Counted from the first letter of the stretch, positions 24,827 to 34,600 are shown. The stretch is 50,799 bases of DNA from an uncultured Lachnospiraceae bacterium (GCA_945868305.1 CAMBKU010000010.1:1-50799); one strand, 5' to 3'. Numbers and translations are program-made. Notes: a model not told the origin generated them from the letters alone.

Positions 24827-25888
24827 TCAATCATTTTTTGTTATATTTTTACCGTCTTCTTCTTTCATATCATAACAACGCTCCCATTCCTTTGTTCCCT
24901 CAATTTTATGCACCTCAGACTGGTTTTTCAGCAGAAATCTGGTCAGGTCATAGCAACTAATCCAGATTTCATTATTTCCATCTTTCTGAGACTCGTCAAA
25001 AATCAGTTCCATACCGAAATGCAAATGCACCTCATCGATGTTATTCACGTTTTCCGTAGTACTATAGCCTGTATGCCCCATATAGCCGATGACATCCCCT
25101 GCCGTCACCTTACTGCCTTCTTTCAATGTTTTGACATAAGGATAATCCTGCCGCAGATGGGCATAGTAGTAGTATCGCTTGTGGTCAAAGCTGCGAATGC
25201 CGATACGCCAGCCACCATACTGATTCCAGCCAAGCGCCTCGACATAGCCGGACTCGACTGCCACGACGGGCGTACCAATCTGCCCCATCATGTCATGTCC
25301 CAAATGCTCCCGCTTAAAGCCATAGCTTCGCGACACTCCAAAATCATCATAATCCCGGTATTCAAATCCCTTTGCAATCGGCGAAAAGGCCTTCAGACCG
25401 TATTTCTCCACGTATTTCACAGAGCCGTCCTCTTTTGGCTCCTCAATACGATACTTCCCCACAAAGCCGCCAAGCACCGCCGTGTAAGCATCATGATAAT
25501 AGGAATAATATTTTAGTCCATCCGCTTCCTTTTTTACAGTTGTCGTTCCATCTGCCAGTTCTCCCGCCAATTCATCCATATCCGCCACTGCGCTCTCCCC
25601 AAACTCCCCACCGGTCTTCGATGCTTCCAGTGCCAGAAGTTCAATCCAGTTAATATGTACCTTTTTCCCATAGGTATCCACATCCCAGTCATAGGCTTTG
25701 CACAGCGCTTCGTAAGTAACATTAAAATCTACCCATTTAATATAATCCTTTCCATTCTCCGACTCATTCTCTATTGTCGGTACTGTCCGGCTATACATAT
25801 AGTTTCTTCCGGCCGCCACGCACAAAATAATAGCTATCGTTATGGCCTCTGCAAGAATGCCGGCTTTTATTCTTCCTGACTTTTCCAT
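24827..25888 (-). CDS. Membrane-anchored M23 (LytM-type) metallopeptidase
   Basis: This is a predicted zinc endopeptidase or peptidoglycan-binding LytM-domain protein on the outer face of the membrane. A membrane anchor lies near residues 7-27 and the LytM domain near 190-300. The zinc ligands are present: HLGHD (H-x3-D) and HLHFG (H-x-H), so it is likely to be active. The preceding region (about 60-180) is specific to this type and unassigned. The ATG at 25888 has a GGAG ribosome-binding site; a TTG at 25903 is less likely. It follows the histidine kinase gene by 61 bp and belongs to the hydrolase-RR-HK-M23 operon, which points to envelope remodelling under that two-component system. Confidence 0.85.
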   Translation of the reverse strand: MEKSGRIKAGILAEAITIAIILCVAAGRNYMYSRTVPTIENESENGKDYIKWVDFNVTYEALCKAYDWDVDTYGKKVHINWIELLALEASKTGGEFGESAVADMDELAGELADGTTTVKKEADGLKYYSYYHDAYTAVLGGFVGKYRIEEPKEDGSVKYVEKYGLKAFSPIAKGFEYRDYDDFGVSRSYGFKREHLGHDMMGQIGTPVVAVESGYVEALGWNQYGGWRIGIRSFDHKRYYYYAHLRQDYPYVKTLKEGSKVTAGDVIGYMGHTGYSTTENVNNIDEVHLHFGMELIFDESQKDGNNEIWISCYDLTRFLLKNQSEVHKIEGTKEWERCYDMKEEDGKNITKND

Positions 25889-25949
25889 TAAAGCTCTCCA
25901 CAAAACCTGTTTCCGGTCTTACTTAATATCTATGTAGATGGCCTGTACC

Positions 25950-27062
25950 TTATCCTTCACTTTTATCTGTCATTGGCAATTTCACGATAAAATCTGTTTT
26001 TTCTGAATTACTTTTAACACAAATTGTTCCCTTATGCAAAGCCACAATGGTCTGCACCACTGCCAAGCCGATACCGCTTCCTTCTTTTTCACTTTCACCT
26101 TTCTTAGTTTGATAGAAACGCATAAAAATCTTTTCCTGATCACGGCCTGCAATCGGCTCTCCGTCATTGTATACATGAAAAACAATTTCTTCATTCATAC
26201 TTTCTTCTATAGTAACCATTATATAATGTGCTCCTTTTGCATATTTCAATGCATTTCCAATCAAATTCTCAAAAACTCGAACCATCAACTGGGCATCCAC
26301 ATTTGCTATCTTATGTACACTCGCACATTCAACTCCATAGCTCAACTTTCTTTTTTCCAACTCCGGCATAAATCCTAAAAAGACCTGACTTACCAACTCC
26401 TCCATATTCACCTTTTCTTTATGAAGTTTCATATCCGGATCGTTTAGTTTAGAAAGTTCAAATAGTTGCTGAATCAATTCTTTTAATTGCCTTGATTTAT
26501 CAAAAGCAACCTGACTATAGTGTGCAAGTGTGTCCTCATCATCATATTTTTTACTGCAAATCAATTCTAAGTATCCCATAACAGACATCAATGGTGTTTT
26601 TAAATCGTGGGATAAATTAGTAATCAAATTGTACTTCTGCCTATCCCATTCATGTTCTTTTTCTATAAATATCTTTAAATCCCCCGCCATTTCATTAATC
26701 CCATCTGCGAGTATTGCCAATTCATTATGTTGTCTGACGGGAACCTGGATTTCCAAATTTCCCTCTGCTATTCTTCCCACATACTCTGTAATTTCGCCTA
26801 TATAATCTGTCAACGTATTCATTCGTTTCATAAAAATAAGCAAAAAATAAACAAGAAAAATGACTATTGTCAGTAATAAAATCCCCCCCATTAAACCCGG
26901 GCTTTGATTGCAGGTATTTAAAAAACAATCATAAGCTGCTTTTGAAATAATATGTAAACTTCCAAAGCATACTATAAAAGTAAAAATGGTCAAAATAAAA
27001 GCCAGGATGCTTCCCATTACCAGTTGTTTTACCACATAAATCTTAATACTTGTCTGCTTCAA
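25950..27062 (-). CDS. VanS-like sensor histidine kinase
   Basis: This membrane sensor kinase pairs with the adjacent response regulator. It has two membrane segments (about 15-40 and 58-80 with the start used), an extracytoplasmic loop of only about 17 residues, a HAMP region, and a HisKA box NLSHDLKTPL with H152. The HATPase has an N-box FENLIGNALKYAKGAH and a G-box GSGIGLAVVQTIV. A short outer loop is typical of intramembrane-sensing kinases. The TTG at 27062 has a GGGG-type ribosome-binding site and overlaps the regulator gene by 20 nt; the frame is open to a TTG at 27092, and an ATG at 27017 is also possible. Resemblance to VanS/BcrS-type kinases suggests sensing of cell-wall stress. Confidence 0.88.
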   Translation of the reverse strand: MKQTSIKIYVVKQLVMGSILAFILTIFTFIVCFGSLHIISKAAYDCFLNTCNQSPGLMGGILLLTIVIFLVYFLLIFMKRMNTLTDYIGEITEYVGRIAEGNLEIQVPVRQHNELAILADGINEMAGDLKIFIEKEHEWDRQKYNLITNLSHDLKTPLMSVMGYLELICSKKYDDEDTLAHYSQVAFDKSRQLKELIQQLFELSKLNDPDMKLHKEKVNMEELVSQVFLGFMPELEKRKLSYGVECASVHKIANVDAQLMVRVFENLIGNALKYAKGAHYIMVTIEESMNEEIVFHVYNDGEPIAGRDQEKIFMRFYQTKKGESEKEGSGIGLAVVQTIVALHKGTICVKSNSEKTDFIVKLPMTDKSEG

Positions 27063-27738
27063 TTTTGTACCCCACCCCCCAAACTGTTTCAATAATCACA
27101 GGTTGTTTTGGATTTTCTTCTATTTTTTCACGCAAACGCCACATATGTGCCATCACAGTATTATTACCCTCATAATATTTTTCTTTCCAAAGCACCCGAT
27201 AAATTTCCTCCGAACTATATACTTTTCCCCTATTTTCTGCCAAAAGCAACAATATATCATATTCCGTAGGCGTCAGTTTTACTTCATCACCAAACCGAAA
27301 CACCTGATGCCGTTCCTTGTCAATTTTTAGATGTTTTACTATAATCTGGGTACAGGTCTGCTCCTTAGGCTCACTGTAATAAGCCGCACGTCTAAGCTGT
27401 GATTTAACCCTTGCCACAAGTTCTAATGGGGAAAAAGGCTTCACCATATAATCGTCTGCCCCGGCTTGTAATCCCGCAATTTTATCCATCTCCTGCCCTT
27501 TTGCACTTACCATAATTACCGGTATCTTTTCTGTCTCTCTCATTTTTTTACATACTTTTACGCCATCTAATCCCGGCATCATAACATCCAAAATCAAGAG
27601 ATCTATATTCTCCTCTGCAAGTAGCCGAAGCGCCATTTTTCCATCATAAGCCTTGAAAACCTCATATCCAGCCTCCTTTAAATAAAGTTCTTCCAATTCT
27701 ACAATTTCTTTTTCATCATCTGCCACCAGTATTTTCAA
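27043..27738 (-). CDS. VanR-like OmpR/PhoB-family response regulator
   Basis: The 231-aa regulator has a receiver domain (acidic pair DD at 7-8, phospho-acceptor D51 in LLILDVMMPG, SAK and KPF motifs) and a C-terminal winged-helix DNA-binding domain with LTPTEYDILLLLAENRG and NTVMAHMWRLREKIE. It begins with TTG at 27738, with AAGGTGG spaced 7 nt upstream and no alternative start nearby. It lies 18 bp after the beta-lactamase-fold hydrolase gene and overlaps the kinase gene. Direct GTTA repeats 11 bp apart upstream of the operon (29744-29758) suit OmpR-family binding and suggest autoregulation. Confidence 0.92.
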   Translation of the reverse strand: MKILVADDEKEIVELEELYLKEAGYEVFKAYDGKMALRLLAEENIDLLILDVMMPGLDGVKVCKKMRETEKIPVIMVSAKGQEMDKIAGLQAGADDYMVKPFSPLELVARVKSQLRRAAYYSEPKEQTCTQIIVKHLKIDKERHQVFRFGDEVKLTPTEYDILLLLAENRGKVYSSEEIYRVLWKEKYYEGNNTVMAHMWRLREKIEENPKQPVIIETVWGVGYKIEADKY

Positions 27739-27756
27739 TCCAACACCACCTTACAA

Positions 27757-29685
27757 TTAGCTGATTCTCCACCCCATAAGCTGACAATATCCCATAAGTC
27801 CGATATAAAGCAAACTAATAATGCACACTCCCAGTTGATATACAAAATCTCTTGCTGTGATATAATGTTTACACTTTTGCCACATACACTTAGGTAATCT
27901 AATAATAACCCATACGCTACCAATCAAAAGCATGGTCAAACATATCTTTAACCCATCCACCAAATGATAATCGTACTGTATAACCATCACAGATATAAAC
28001 GCCACTGTTCCCCAAAAACCAAACAGCATACATGCCCCGCTTAGTATATTTCCGGTTTCAAATCCATACCATTTTTTCTTTTTTAATAATATTCTTATAT
28101 TTACAACCAAGTCAATCACATATACTAAAAAACTACTGATTATTATGAACCACAGTACTTCCTTTCTCTCATATTCATGGATTTTCACAGACGCATTATG
28201 GCTAACCTCATTATAACCATAACTGATTGTTCCGTCTTCTTCACGCCTGAAAGCATAATACCCCTTACCATCTTCCCGAATAAATCGGTCATTTCCAATC
28301 GGTATTAAATGTGTAACATTTCTTTCTTTTTTTTCATCATATTCTTTCAGCCAGAGCTGCCCCTTCTCATCCAATTCTACTTTTGTATCTGTTGTAGAAT
28401 CAAAAAGAATACAAACTTTCATCAGAGTACTTTGGGAAACTCCATCATAATTACGGTAAACCCCTGTATATTCCTTTAAATTATCCACTTCTTTACCTTC
28501 TACACTTTGCTGCGCGCGTGGCAGAAACTGTTCCAAAAACTCCTCCTCAAAGCAAAATGGCAACGGTTTAAACGTATTTACAGAAAGATAAATGCCTACA
28601 TTCGCTTCAGGAATCATTAAAACTGTTGACATATAGCCCGGCAACGCTCCTTCATGCTTTAGAATCAAATGTCCATTTCGTTCTTCTCGAATAAATCCAT
28701 AGCCCATGCCAGCTAAAATGTCATCATTGGCAAATCTTTTTTTCTCCATAAGATCAACCGTTTCTTCTTGTAAAATTCTTTGTTCTCCATAACTGCCTTT
28801 TGCTAAATATGCATTTAGAAAATGTGACATATCTTCTGCCGTACTGATAATCGAACCCGATCCCAATGCATACTGATATGCAAACGGTGCCTCTTTGAAA
28901 CTTTCCCCCTCTATCTCATAGCCTTGGCTCATATTCTCATCATCAATTGCAACCGTTGTGTGATGCATAGAAAGTGGCTCTAGTATATTTTCCTGCACAA
29001 ACTGCGCATAAGATTGACCGCTTTTTCTTTCTATAATATACCCTAATAAATTATACCCCGCATTCGAATAACGACTGACTTTGTCTGGTTCTTCCACTAC
29101 ATTTAAATGATGGGTTCTAAAATATGTATCCTGTGGCTGAATCGCTTTTTTATCTGTGGTTCCAACAAAAAGTTCGCTGCCCTCGTCCAATCCGCTGCTA
29201 TGTGTAAGAAGATTACTGCAAGTCACTTTCCTTGTATAAGGATTCTCTATTACAAGGTCACCTATCTGATTTTGTACATCTTCATCCAAGTCTATCTGAC
29301 CTCTTTCGTATAGCTGCATAATCGCAGTTGCCGTAAATAATTTACTTACAGAGGCAATCGGAAAGGTTGTTATATCTGGGTCAACCGGCGTTTCATTTGC
29401 TATATCACTAAAACCATACCCCTTTTTTAAAACTTCGTGTCCATCTTTTACCACAACGATTACCGCACCCGCTATTTTTTGCTCCCTCATCTCATCTTCC
29501 ATATAATTATCCACAAATGTCTGTAGCCTTTCCTCCGTAAAAACAGACGCAATCTCCTGTTTACTGTTACTATCCACTACCTGCTTATTTTCAGCTGCAA
29601 AAATCACTTGTGGGAAAAAGCTCCACGTTGCCAGCAGAAAGCAACACACTCTAAAAACAACTTTTCTTCTCTGTTTTTTCAACAT
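27757..29685 (-). CDS. Exported, membrane-anchored beta-lactamase-fold serine hydrolase
   Basis: This 642-aa protein belongs to the class C beta-lactamase / D-peptidase / esterase superfamily. A signal peptide (1-30) is followed by the catalytic domain (about 50-390) with S112-V-S-K115 as the SxxK nucleophile motif, Y206-S-N208 as the second motif, and an HEGALPGYMS block that may be the third. A beta-rich segment (about 400-500) and four C-terminal membrane segments (about 508-640) anchor it. Actual activity (D-alanyl carboxypeptidase, aminopeptidase or esterase) cannot be told from sequence. It heads an operon with a VanRS-like system and an M23 peptidase, so it probably acts on peptidoglycan or in antibiotic response. 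The ATG has a GAGGAGGG ribosome-binding site. Confidence 0.88.
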   Translation of the reverse strand: MLKKQRRKVVFRVCCFLLATWSFFPQVIFAAENKQVVDSNSKQEIASVFTEERLQTFVDNYMEDEMREQKIAGAVIVVVKDGHEVLKKGYGFSDIANETPVDPDITTFPIASVSKLFTATAIMQLYERGQIDLDEDVQNQIGDLVIENPYTRKVTCSNLLTHSSGLDEGSELFVGTTDKKAIQPQDTYFRTHHLNVVEEPDKVSRYSNAGYNLLGYIIERKSGQSYAQFVQENILEPLSMHHTTVAIDDENMSQGYEIEGESFKEAPFAYQYALGSGSIISTAEDMSHFLNAYLAKGSYGEQRILQEETVDLMEKKRFANDDILAGMGYGFIREERNGHLILKHEGALPGYMSTVLMIPEANVGIYLSVNTFKPLPFCFEEEFLEQFLPRAQQSVEGKEVDNLKEYTGVYRNYDGVSQSTLMKVCILFDSTTDTKVELDEKGQLWLKEYDEKKERNVTHLIPIGNDRFIREDGKGYYAFRREEDGTISYGYNEVSHNASVKIHEYERKEVLWFIIISSFLVYVIDLVVNIRILLKKKKWYGFETGNILSGACMLFGFWGTVAFISVMVIQYDYHLVDGLKICLTMLLIGSVWVIIRLPKCMWQKCKHYITARDFVYQLGVCIISLLYIGLMGYCQLMGWRIS

Positions 29686-29715
29686 ATGATTTCCCTCCTC
29701 TTTTCTGATAGAGCA

Positions 29716-29758
29716 ATCATACCTCTTTTCCTTTCCGTATTTTTAACTTTTTTCTAAC
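29716..29758 (-). promoter_or_regulatory. Candidate regulated promoter with OmpR-type direct repeat
   Basis: The minus strand has GTTA at 29755-29758 and again at 29744-29747, an 11-bp period with A-rich spacing. A TATGAT -10 lies at 29716-29721. No good -35 hexamer is present and the repeat covers that position, as expected for activation by an OmpR-family regulator. It lies upstream of the hydrolase-RR-HK-M23 operon. Confidence 0.45.
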
Positions 29759-29766
29759 GATTTTCA

Positions 29767-29825
29767 CAAAAAAAACTCCCTCTTAAGCAGACAGATTTTT
29801 ATTTCACCTGTCTCTCAAGAGGGAG
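29767..29825 (-). terminator. dapL terminator
   Basis: On the minus strand CTCCCTCTT pairs with AAGAGGGAG across an inner ACAG/CTGT hairpin, followed by at least eight T residues. It is 20 bp past the dapL stop. Confidence 0.9.
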
Positions 29826-29844
29826 CATATTCGATATTTTCTTT

Positions 29845-31059
29845 TTATAATTTCTTAATTCTCTCCAATGCTGCCACAGTATTTTCGTAGCTTCCAAATG
29901 CAGTCAGTCTAAAATAGCCTTCTCCACTCGGTCCGAAACCACAGCCCGGTGTTCCGACTACATTTGCTTTCTCTAAAAGATAATCAAAGAACTCCCATGA
30001 CGTCATCTGATCCGGTGTCTTTAACCAGATGTACGGTGCATTAACTCCGCCATACACTTCATATCCGGCATCCTTTAAACCTTCTTTGATTGTCTTTGCA
30101 TTCTTCATGTAATAACCAACCTGCTCCTTTAACTGAGCCTTTCCTGCTTCAGAATAAACAGCTTCTCCTGCTCTCTGTACGATGTACGGTGCTCCGTTAA
30201 ATTTTGTACCATGACGGCGCGCCCACATATCGCGCAAAGATACGTCTCCACACTTTAATTCCTTTGGAACTACTGTATATCCAAGACGTACTCCGGTAAA
30301 TCCGGCATTTTTAGAAAAACTCTTTAACTCGATGGCACAAGTCTTCGCACCCTCACATTCATAAATGGAATGTGCTACATTATCTTCGGAAATATATGCC
30401 TCATAAGCCCCATCATAGATAATGACTGCGCCAACTTTGTTTGCATAATCTACCCACTCCTGAAGCTGTGATTTCGTAATCGTCGTTCCAGTCGGGTTGT
30501 TCGGGAGGCAAAGATAAATCATATCTGGTGTTTCCTTCGGAAATTCCGGTACGAAATTGTTCTCTCTGGTGCACGGCATATAAATCACATTGCTCCACAT
30601 CTGTGCATTCGCATCATAAGTTCCGCATCTTCCCGCCATAACATTGGAATCCACATATACCGGATAAACCGGGTCACATACCGCGATGCGGTTATTCTGT
30701 GAAAAAATTTCCTGAATGTTTCCGGAATCACTTTTTGCACCGTCTGATACGAAAATCTCGTCTGCTGCAATATCACAGCCTCTTGCCTTATAATCATTCT
30801 CTACAATGGCATTACGCAAAAAATCATAGCCAAGATCCGGCGCATAGCCACGGAAAGTCTCTGCCTTACTCATCTCATCCACAGCGCCATGCAATGCTTC
30901 AATAATTGCCGGTGCAAGCGGCTGTGTCACATCACCAATACCCAGGCGGATTATTTCTGCGCCCTGATTTGCCTCGGAAAATGCCTTTACCTTCTTTGCG
31001 ATATCACTAAACAGGTAGCTTCCCGGTAATTTCTGATAGTTGTCATTAATCTGATACAT
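29845..31059 (-). CDS. dapL: LL-diaminopimelate aminotransferase
   Basis: This PLP enzyme converts tetrahydrodipicolinate directly to LL-diaminopimelate, bypassing the acylated intermediates of other lysine routes. The 404-aa form starting at 31059 ([17 protein letters not shown]) has the standard length and N-terminus. The frame is open 40 codons further upstream, but that part is leader. Signatures: [42 protein letters not shown] and the PLP lysine in [14 protein letters not shown]. It works with the DapA and DapB encoded 10-13 kb away. It has its own promoter and terminator and no visible lysine aptamer. Confidence 0.95.
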   Translation of the reverse strand: MYQINDNYQKLPGSYLFSDIAKKVKAFSEANQGAEIIRLGIGDVTQPLAPAIIEALHGAVDEMSKAETFRGYAPDLGYDFLRNAIVENDYKARGCDIAADEIFVSDGAKSDSGNIQEIFSQNNRIAVCDPVYPVYVDSNVMAGRCGTYDANAQMWSNVIYMPCTRENNFVPEFPKETPDMIYLCLPNNPTGTTITKSQLQEWVDYANKVGAVIIYDGAYEAYISEDNVAHSIYECEGAKTCAIELKSFSKNAGFTGVRLGYTVVPKELKCGDVSLRDMWARRHGTKFNGAPYIVQRAGEAVYSEAGKAQLKEQVGYYMKNAKTIKEGLKDAGYEVYGGVNAPYIWLKTPDQMTSWEFFDYLLEKANVVGTPGCGFGPSGEGYFRLTAFGSYENTVAALERIKKL

Positions 31060-31169
31060 AATCTGTAACTGCCCCTTTCCAAAACTGTTTATTGTTATAT
31101 GTTTTTTTGCTTTTCCTACTTTGTTGCTAAGGTTTTTAGTATTCCTTATTGGTACTACTATCTTTTCGT

Positions 31170-31198
31170 AGTATAGCAAAAAAGAAGTACCTTGTAAA
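31170..31198 (-). promoter_or_regulatory. dapL promoter
   Basis: On the minus strand TTTACA (31193-31198), a 17-nt spacer and TATACT (31170-31175) with TG upstream of the -10. The -35 and spacer lie inside the terminator hairpin of the preceding ABC transporter operon. The leader to the ATG is about 105 nt. Confidence 0.75.
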
Positions 31199-31212
31199 GT
31201 ACTTCTTTTTGA
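31177..31212 (-). terminator. Terminator of the ABC-transporter operon
   Basis: AAGAAGTACTTT and the downstream GTACTTCTT arm form a hairpin on the minus strand with a TTTTTT tail, 45 bp after the ATPase gene stop. It overlaps the dapL promoter. Confidence 0.85.
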
Positions 31213-31257
31213 GAAAATCTCTTATTTATCTTCCCGTCATAAGCCGAATCAGACTGA

Positions 31258-32343
31258 CTAAATTCTATGTTTCCGATACTTATCAAAGAGGTGAATTTTT
31301 TCCATATCAAAAGTTATTCTGATGGTATCCCCTCTCCGGACATCCGTATTGGCAGATACCCTTACGCATACTTTTTGCCCGGCATAGGTAAGATATAAAT
31401 ATGCGTAATCTCCCAGCATTTCATATACTTCTACCCTACTTTCCAGTTGTCCATCCGTTGCCAGCTTAATATCCTCTGCGCGCACTCCTACCATAAGATC
31501 CTGATTGATATAATCCCCCCTTCTAAGCTTTTCTGCCATTTGTGCCGGCAACGGCAACAAAGCCTTCCCAACCCGTATATGCAACACACCATTTACCGGA
31601 ACACAGGCCCCGTCAAAAATATTCATTGGCGGCATTCCGATAAATCCTGCCACAAACAGATTATCCGGGTGCTCATAAAGTTCCTTCGGTGTCGCAACCT
31701 GTTGGATTTCTCCATCTTTTAAAACTACAATTTTCGTACCCAGAGTCATAGCCTCTACCTGATCATGTGTCACATAAATAAAGGTACTGTCTGATTCCTG
31801 ATAAAGAGAAGAAATCTCTGCCCTCATCTGATTCCTGAGCTTTGCATCAAGATTAGATAATGGCTCATCCATCAGAAACACCTTGGGATTCCTTACAATA
31901 GCACGTCCCATTGCCACACGCTGCTTTTGTCCACCGGACAGTTCCTTCGGCTTGCGGTCCAGTACTTCTGAAAGTCCCAGTTTCTCTGCCACTTCGCCTA
32001 CCTTTTTCTTTATTTCTGCCTTAGGAACCCTTTTTAGCTTCATACTGTAGGCAATATTATCATAAACAGACATATGGTGATACAGCGCATAATTTTGAAA
32101 TACCATTGCCATATCACGGTCGCAGGATGGCACCTCATTCATACGTTTTCCATCTATGATAAGCTCTCCATCTGAAATGGTTTCCAATCCTGCAATCATT
32201 CGAAGTGTAGTAGATTTCCCACATCCCGAAGGACCTACAAAGATTACAAATTCCTTATCCTTAATCTCCAGATTGAAATCTTTTACCGCTGTTACTCCAT
32301 CTTCAAATTTCTTATACATATGCTTTAACTGAATCTCTGCCAC
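31258..32343 (-). CDS. ABC transporter ATP-binding protein, UgpC/MsmK/MalK type
   Basis: This is the ATPase of a CUT1-type importer, 361 aa. It has Walker [10 protein letters not shown] (37-45), a Q-loop, signature LSGGQKQR, Walker [17 protein letters not shown] and the H-loop in [13 protein letters not shown]-terminal regulatory OB-type (TOBE) region spans about 240-355, with the conserved [10 protein letters not shown]. It is the last gene of the cluster that also encodes the two permeases and the binding lipoprotein, 15 bp after the HAD gene. ATPases of this group can be shared by several importers. Confidence 0.92.
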   Translation of the reverse strand: MAEIQLKHMYKKFEDGVTAVKDFNLEIKDKEFVIFVGPSGCGKSTTLRMIAGLETISDGELIIDGKRMNEVPSCDRDMAMVFQNYALYHHMSVYDNIAYSMKLKRVPKAEIKKKVGEVAEKLGLSEVLDRKPKELSGGQKQRVAMGRAIVRNPKVFLMDEPLSNLDAKLRNQMRAEISSLYQESDSTFIYVTHDQVEAMTLGTKIVVLKDGEIQQVATPKELYEHPDNLFVAGFIGMPPMNIFDGACVPVNGVLHIRVGKALLPLPAQMAEKLRRGDYINQDLMVGVRAEDIKLATDGQLESRVEVYEMLGDYAYLYLTYAGQKVCVRVSANTDVRRGDTIRITFDMEKIHLFDKYRKHRI

Positions 32344-32358
32344 AGTATTTCCTCCTTA

Positions 32359-33087
32359 TCAAATCCGATCCAATAATCCGGGTAATTCATGGATTGACGC
32401 AATCACATAGTCTGCCTCACTTCCGAAGTCCGCTTTCTCACTGACACCGCTTAAAACTCCAATTGCAATCCCTCCGTTTTTTCTTGCAAAAATCATATCA
32501 TTATAGGTATCTCCTACTACTGCAATTTCCTCCGGTTTTAAAGAAAACTGTTCTGCAAACTCTAAAAACATTTCCTTATCCGGCTTTGGCTTTCGATGTC
32601 CGTCATCCGCACCGATGTAGTCAAAAAATTTCTTTACTCCAATGGCAGTCAAACAATTTTCCGCAGAAATCTCTGTATCCGCGGTAGCCAGACCTATTAC
32701 AATATTCCGGGATTTTAAGTTCTCCATTAACGCATTCATGTCGGTAAACAAATGAAATTTTGCATCCCTCCCGGTTACATTTTCGTTGAAAAGTTCTTCC
32801 AACTGCTTCCTGGCTTCTGATACAGAAACCCTTTTTCCTTTTTGTTCAAGAGCCGCACTGACATCTTCTGCAATTTCGCCATAGGATTTATAGGCAAGTG
32901 CTCCCTTCGGGTCTACCTCTCCACAATTTATTCCGATGGTCTCAAGCAGATGTTGTACCAGTTCTTTAGAAGCTTCTATTCCATTTTTTTGCAAAAATAC
33001 CGGTATAACTGCTGTCGCCGCCTGAAGCCAGAGAGAAAAAAAATCCACAAGGGTTCCATCTTTATCAAACAATATTCCTTTTATCAT
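32359..33087 (-). CDS. HAD-superfamily phosphatase, phosphoglycolate-phosphatase-like
   Basis: The 242-aa protein has the HAD nucleophile motif LFDKDGTLVDF with D8 and D10, a helical cap (about 18-100), motif II in GLATADTE, motif III KPKPDKEM and motif IV VVGDTYNDM. It is a small-molecule phosphatase of the Gph/PgmB-like branch; the substrate is not predictable. Its start overlaps the end of the PHP hydrolase gene by 23 nt, so the two are translationally linked. In this operon it may dephosphorylate a product released from the imported compound (inference). Confidence 0.88.
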   Translation of the reverse strand: MIKGILFDKDGTLVDFFSLWLQAATAVIPVFLQKNGIEASKELVQHLLETIGINCGEVDPKGALAYKSYGEIAEDVSAALEQKGKRVSVSEARKQLEELFNENVTGRDAKFHLFTDMNALMENLKSRNIVIGLATADTEISAENCLTAIGVKKFFDYIGADDGHRKPKPDKEMFLEFAEQFSLKPEEIAVVGDTYNDMIFARKNGGIAIGVLSGVSEKADFGSEADYVIASIHELPGLLDRI

Positions 33088-34588
33088 GCTCGTTTTCTCC
33101 CATTTTCTCCCATATTTCTTCTACGGTACGGTAAACAGAATCCACTGCGCCACAGTAAACAGGATTTACATATCCTAAAAATGCTCCCTGCCGATGTCTC
33201 ACTTCAAGCCTGAGCCAGTTCCATAATTGACTATCCAGCTCTATTTCTTCTTTTATATAATAATCTCCCGATGATTTCTCATACACCTCTATCGGTAGTT
33301 TCTCTCCGTTTTTCACCAAAAAAACTTCTGGTATTTCCTTAAGCCCCGCAATTGTTGCTTCATAAGTAAGAACTGTATTTTCTCCATTATCTGCAATCTC
33401 GTCTCCTGGAAGATATTGCTTTTCTTCTACTGTAATCTTTGGAATGACCCTGCAGAATCTGGTCACACACATATGCCCATTTCGTACCTGTTCCATCAGT
33501 TTTTTTGGCGATAACCCTTCACAGAATACATAAGTACCAGGATCCCCCGCAATCGATGGAAATTCTGCTCCTTCATACCGTTCTTCAATCAGATTGTGAG
33601 AATCACTTCCTCCCACTCCCCAAATTTTATGCCCATCCTTCCAAAGCTCATCCAAAAAACGGATTGCCTGGTCATTGGAAAACGGCGCATCCGGATAAGT
33701 TGGATCATTAACAATTTCCACACACTGAAAATCACAAAGCCTTGTTTTTCCATATCTCCACTTCCAGATTGTGAGAAAAGGATGATTCAGGCTGACAATC
33801 CAGCCCTTTTCATTTGCTTCTTTTATGGTTTCTTCCACATATTGTTCCATTTGAAGAGTACCATTGCTTTTTACAATATCGAACAGTTTTTCCGGCATTT
33901 CCGTTATGCCAAACAGATTGAAATGCCCTCTATCTGTCGTTATTTCAATTCCTGGCAAAATGCAAAGCTTTGTATCACACCAACCGGTATGCATCAAATT
34001 GTGTTCCGTAGGCACATAAAAGTCCATTTCCATATCCTTTGCCTTTTTCATGGCATTCCTTATGGTTTCCTTTCCATCGGATAATCTGGTATGGGTATGA
34101 AAATCTCCCTTATACCACTTTGCTTCCGGCTGATATAGCAAGCTCCAGTCATACTTTTCCGGCGATATGCGAACGCTGCCATCCTCTACCCATATCTGGT
34201 TTCCAATCGGCTCTGTGATTTCAGAGCTTTCATCCGTCACTGTCACTTCAAGCACAACCGTTTTGTCTCCCAAACGCTGCTCTACATATTCCGTAAAAAT
34301 GCCAAGCCCAATTTTCCATTCTCCCGGAGCAATGTTTCCCGGCACTCCACCGATTGCCGTATGAACTCCGTCTGTCCCTACTGCCAGCTTTTGTTCCCCA
34401 TAGCCTAAAAGCTTCTGAAGCCGTATTGCCCCAATCTCATCTCTTAAAATGACAAATCCCATATAACGGCATTCTTCTGGCACTTTGATATCTAAATATA
34501 AGGTTTTTAGTTCATGAGGAATCACAAAGGATTCCTCATGAAACTTGTCCGTTTCCCGGCTGATTGTAAAGTTGATTATTTCTCTCAT
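33065..34588 (-). CDS. CehA/McbA-like PHP-domain metallohydrolase
   Basis: The 507-aa protein has an N-terminal beta-sandwich-like region (about 1-155) and a PHP domain (about 158-390). The metal-binding HxH is H164/H166 in GDFHTHTRLSDG. Further blocks are VPTEHNL, LPGIEITTDRGHFNLFG, VSLNHPF and GGSDSH. PHP enzymes of this type hydrolyse phosphoesters or esters with two or three metal ions. There is no signal peptide, so it acts on something already imported. Encoded 12 bp after the binding lipoprotein gene and overlapping the HAD gene, it probably handles the transporter's substrate, possibly a phosphodiester, followed by HAD dephosphorylation. Confidence 0.85.
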   Translation of the reverse strand: MREIINFTISRETDKFHEESFVIPHELKTLYLDIKVPEECRYMGFVILRDEIGAIRLQKLLGYGEQKLAVGTDGVHTAIGGVPGNIAPGEWKIGLGIFTEYVEQRLGDKTVVLEVTVTDESSEITEPIGNQIWVEDGSVRISPEKYDWSLLYQPEAKWYKGDFHTHTRLSDGKETIRNAMKKAKDMEMDFYVPTEHNLMHTGWCDTKLCILPGIEITTDRGHFNLFGITEMPEKLFDIVKSNGTLQMEQYVEETIKEANEKGWIVSLNHPFLTIWKWRYGKTRLCDFQCVEIVNDPTYPDAPFSNDQAIRFLDELWKDGHKIWGVGGSDSHNLIEERYEGAEFPSIAGDPGTYVFCEGLSPKKLMEQVRNGHMCVTRFCRVIPKITVEEKQYLPGDEIADNGENTVLTYEATIAGLKEIPEVFLVKNGEKLPIEVYEKSSGDYYIKEEIELDSQLWNWLRLEVRHRQGAFLGYVNPVYCGAVDSVYRTVEEIWEKMGENEHDKRNIV

Positions 34589-34600
34589 ATTACGTTTTCT

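Noticed and set aside
24908-25516. 202-codon plus-strand frame opposite the M23 peptidase gene
   Set aside because: Antisense shadow; the minus strand has complete zinc ligands and operon context.
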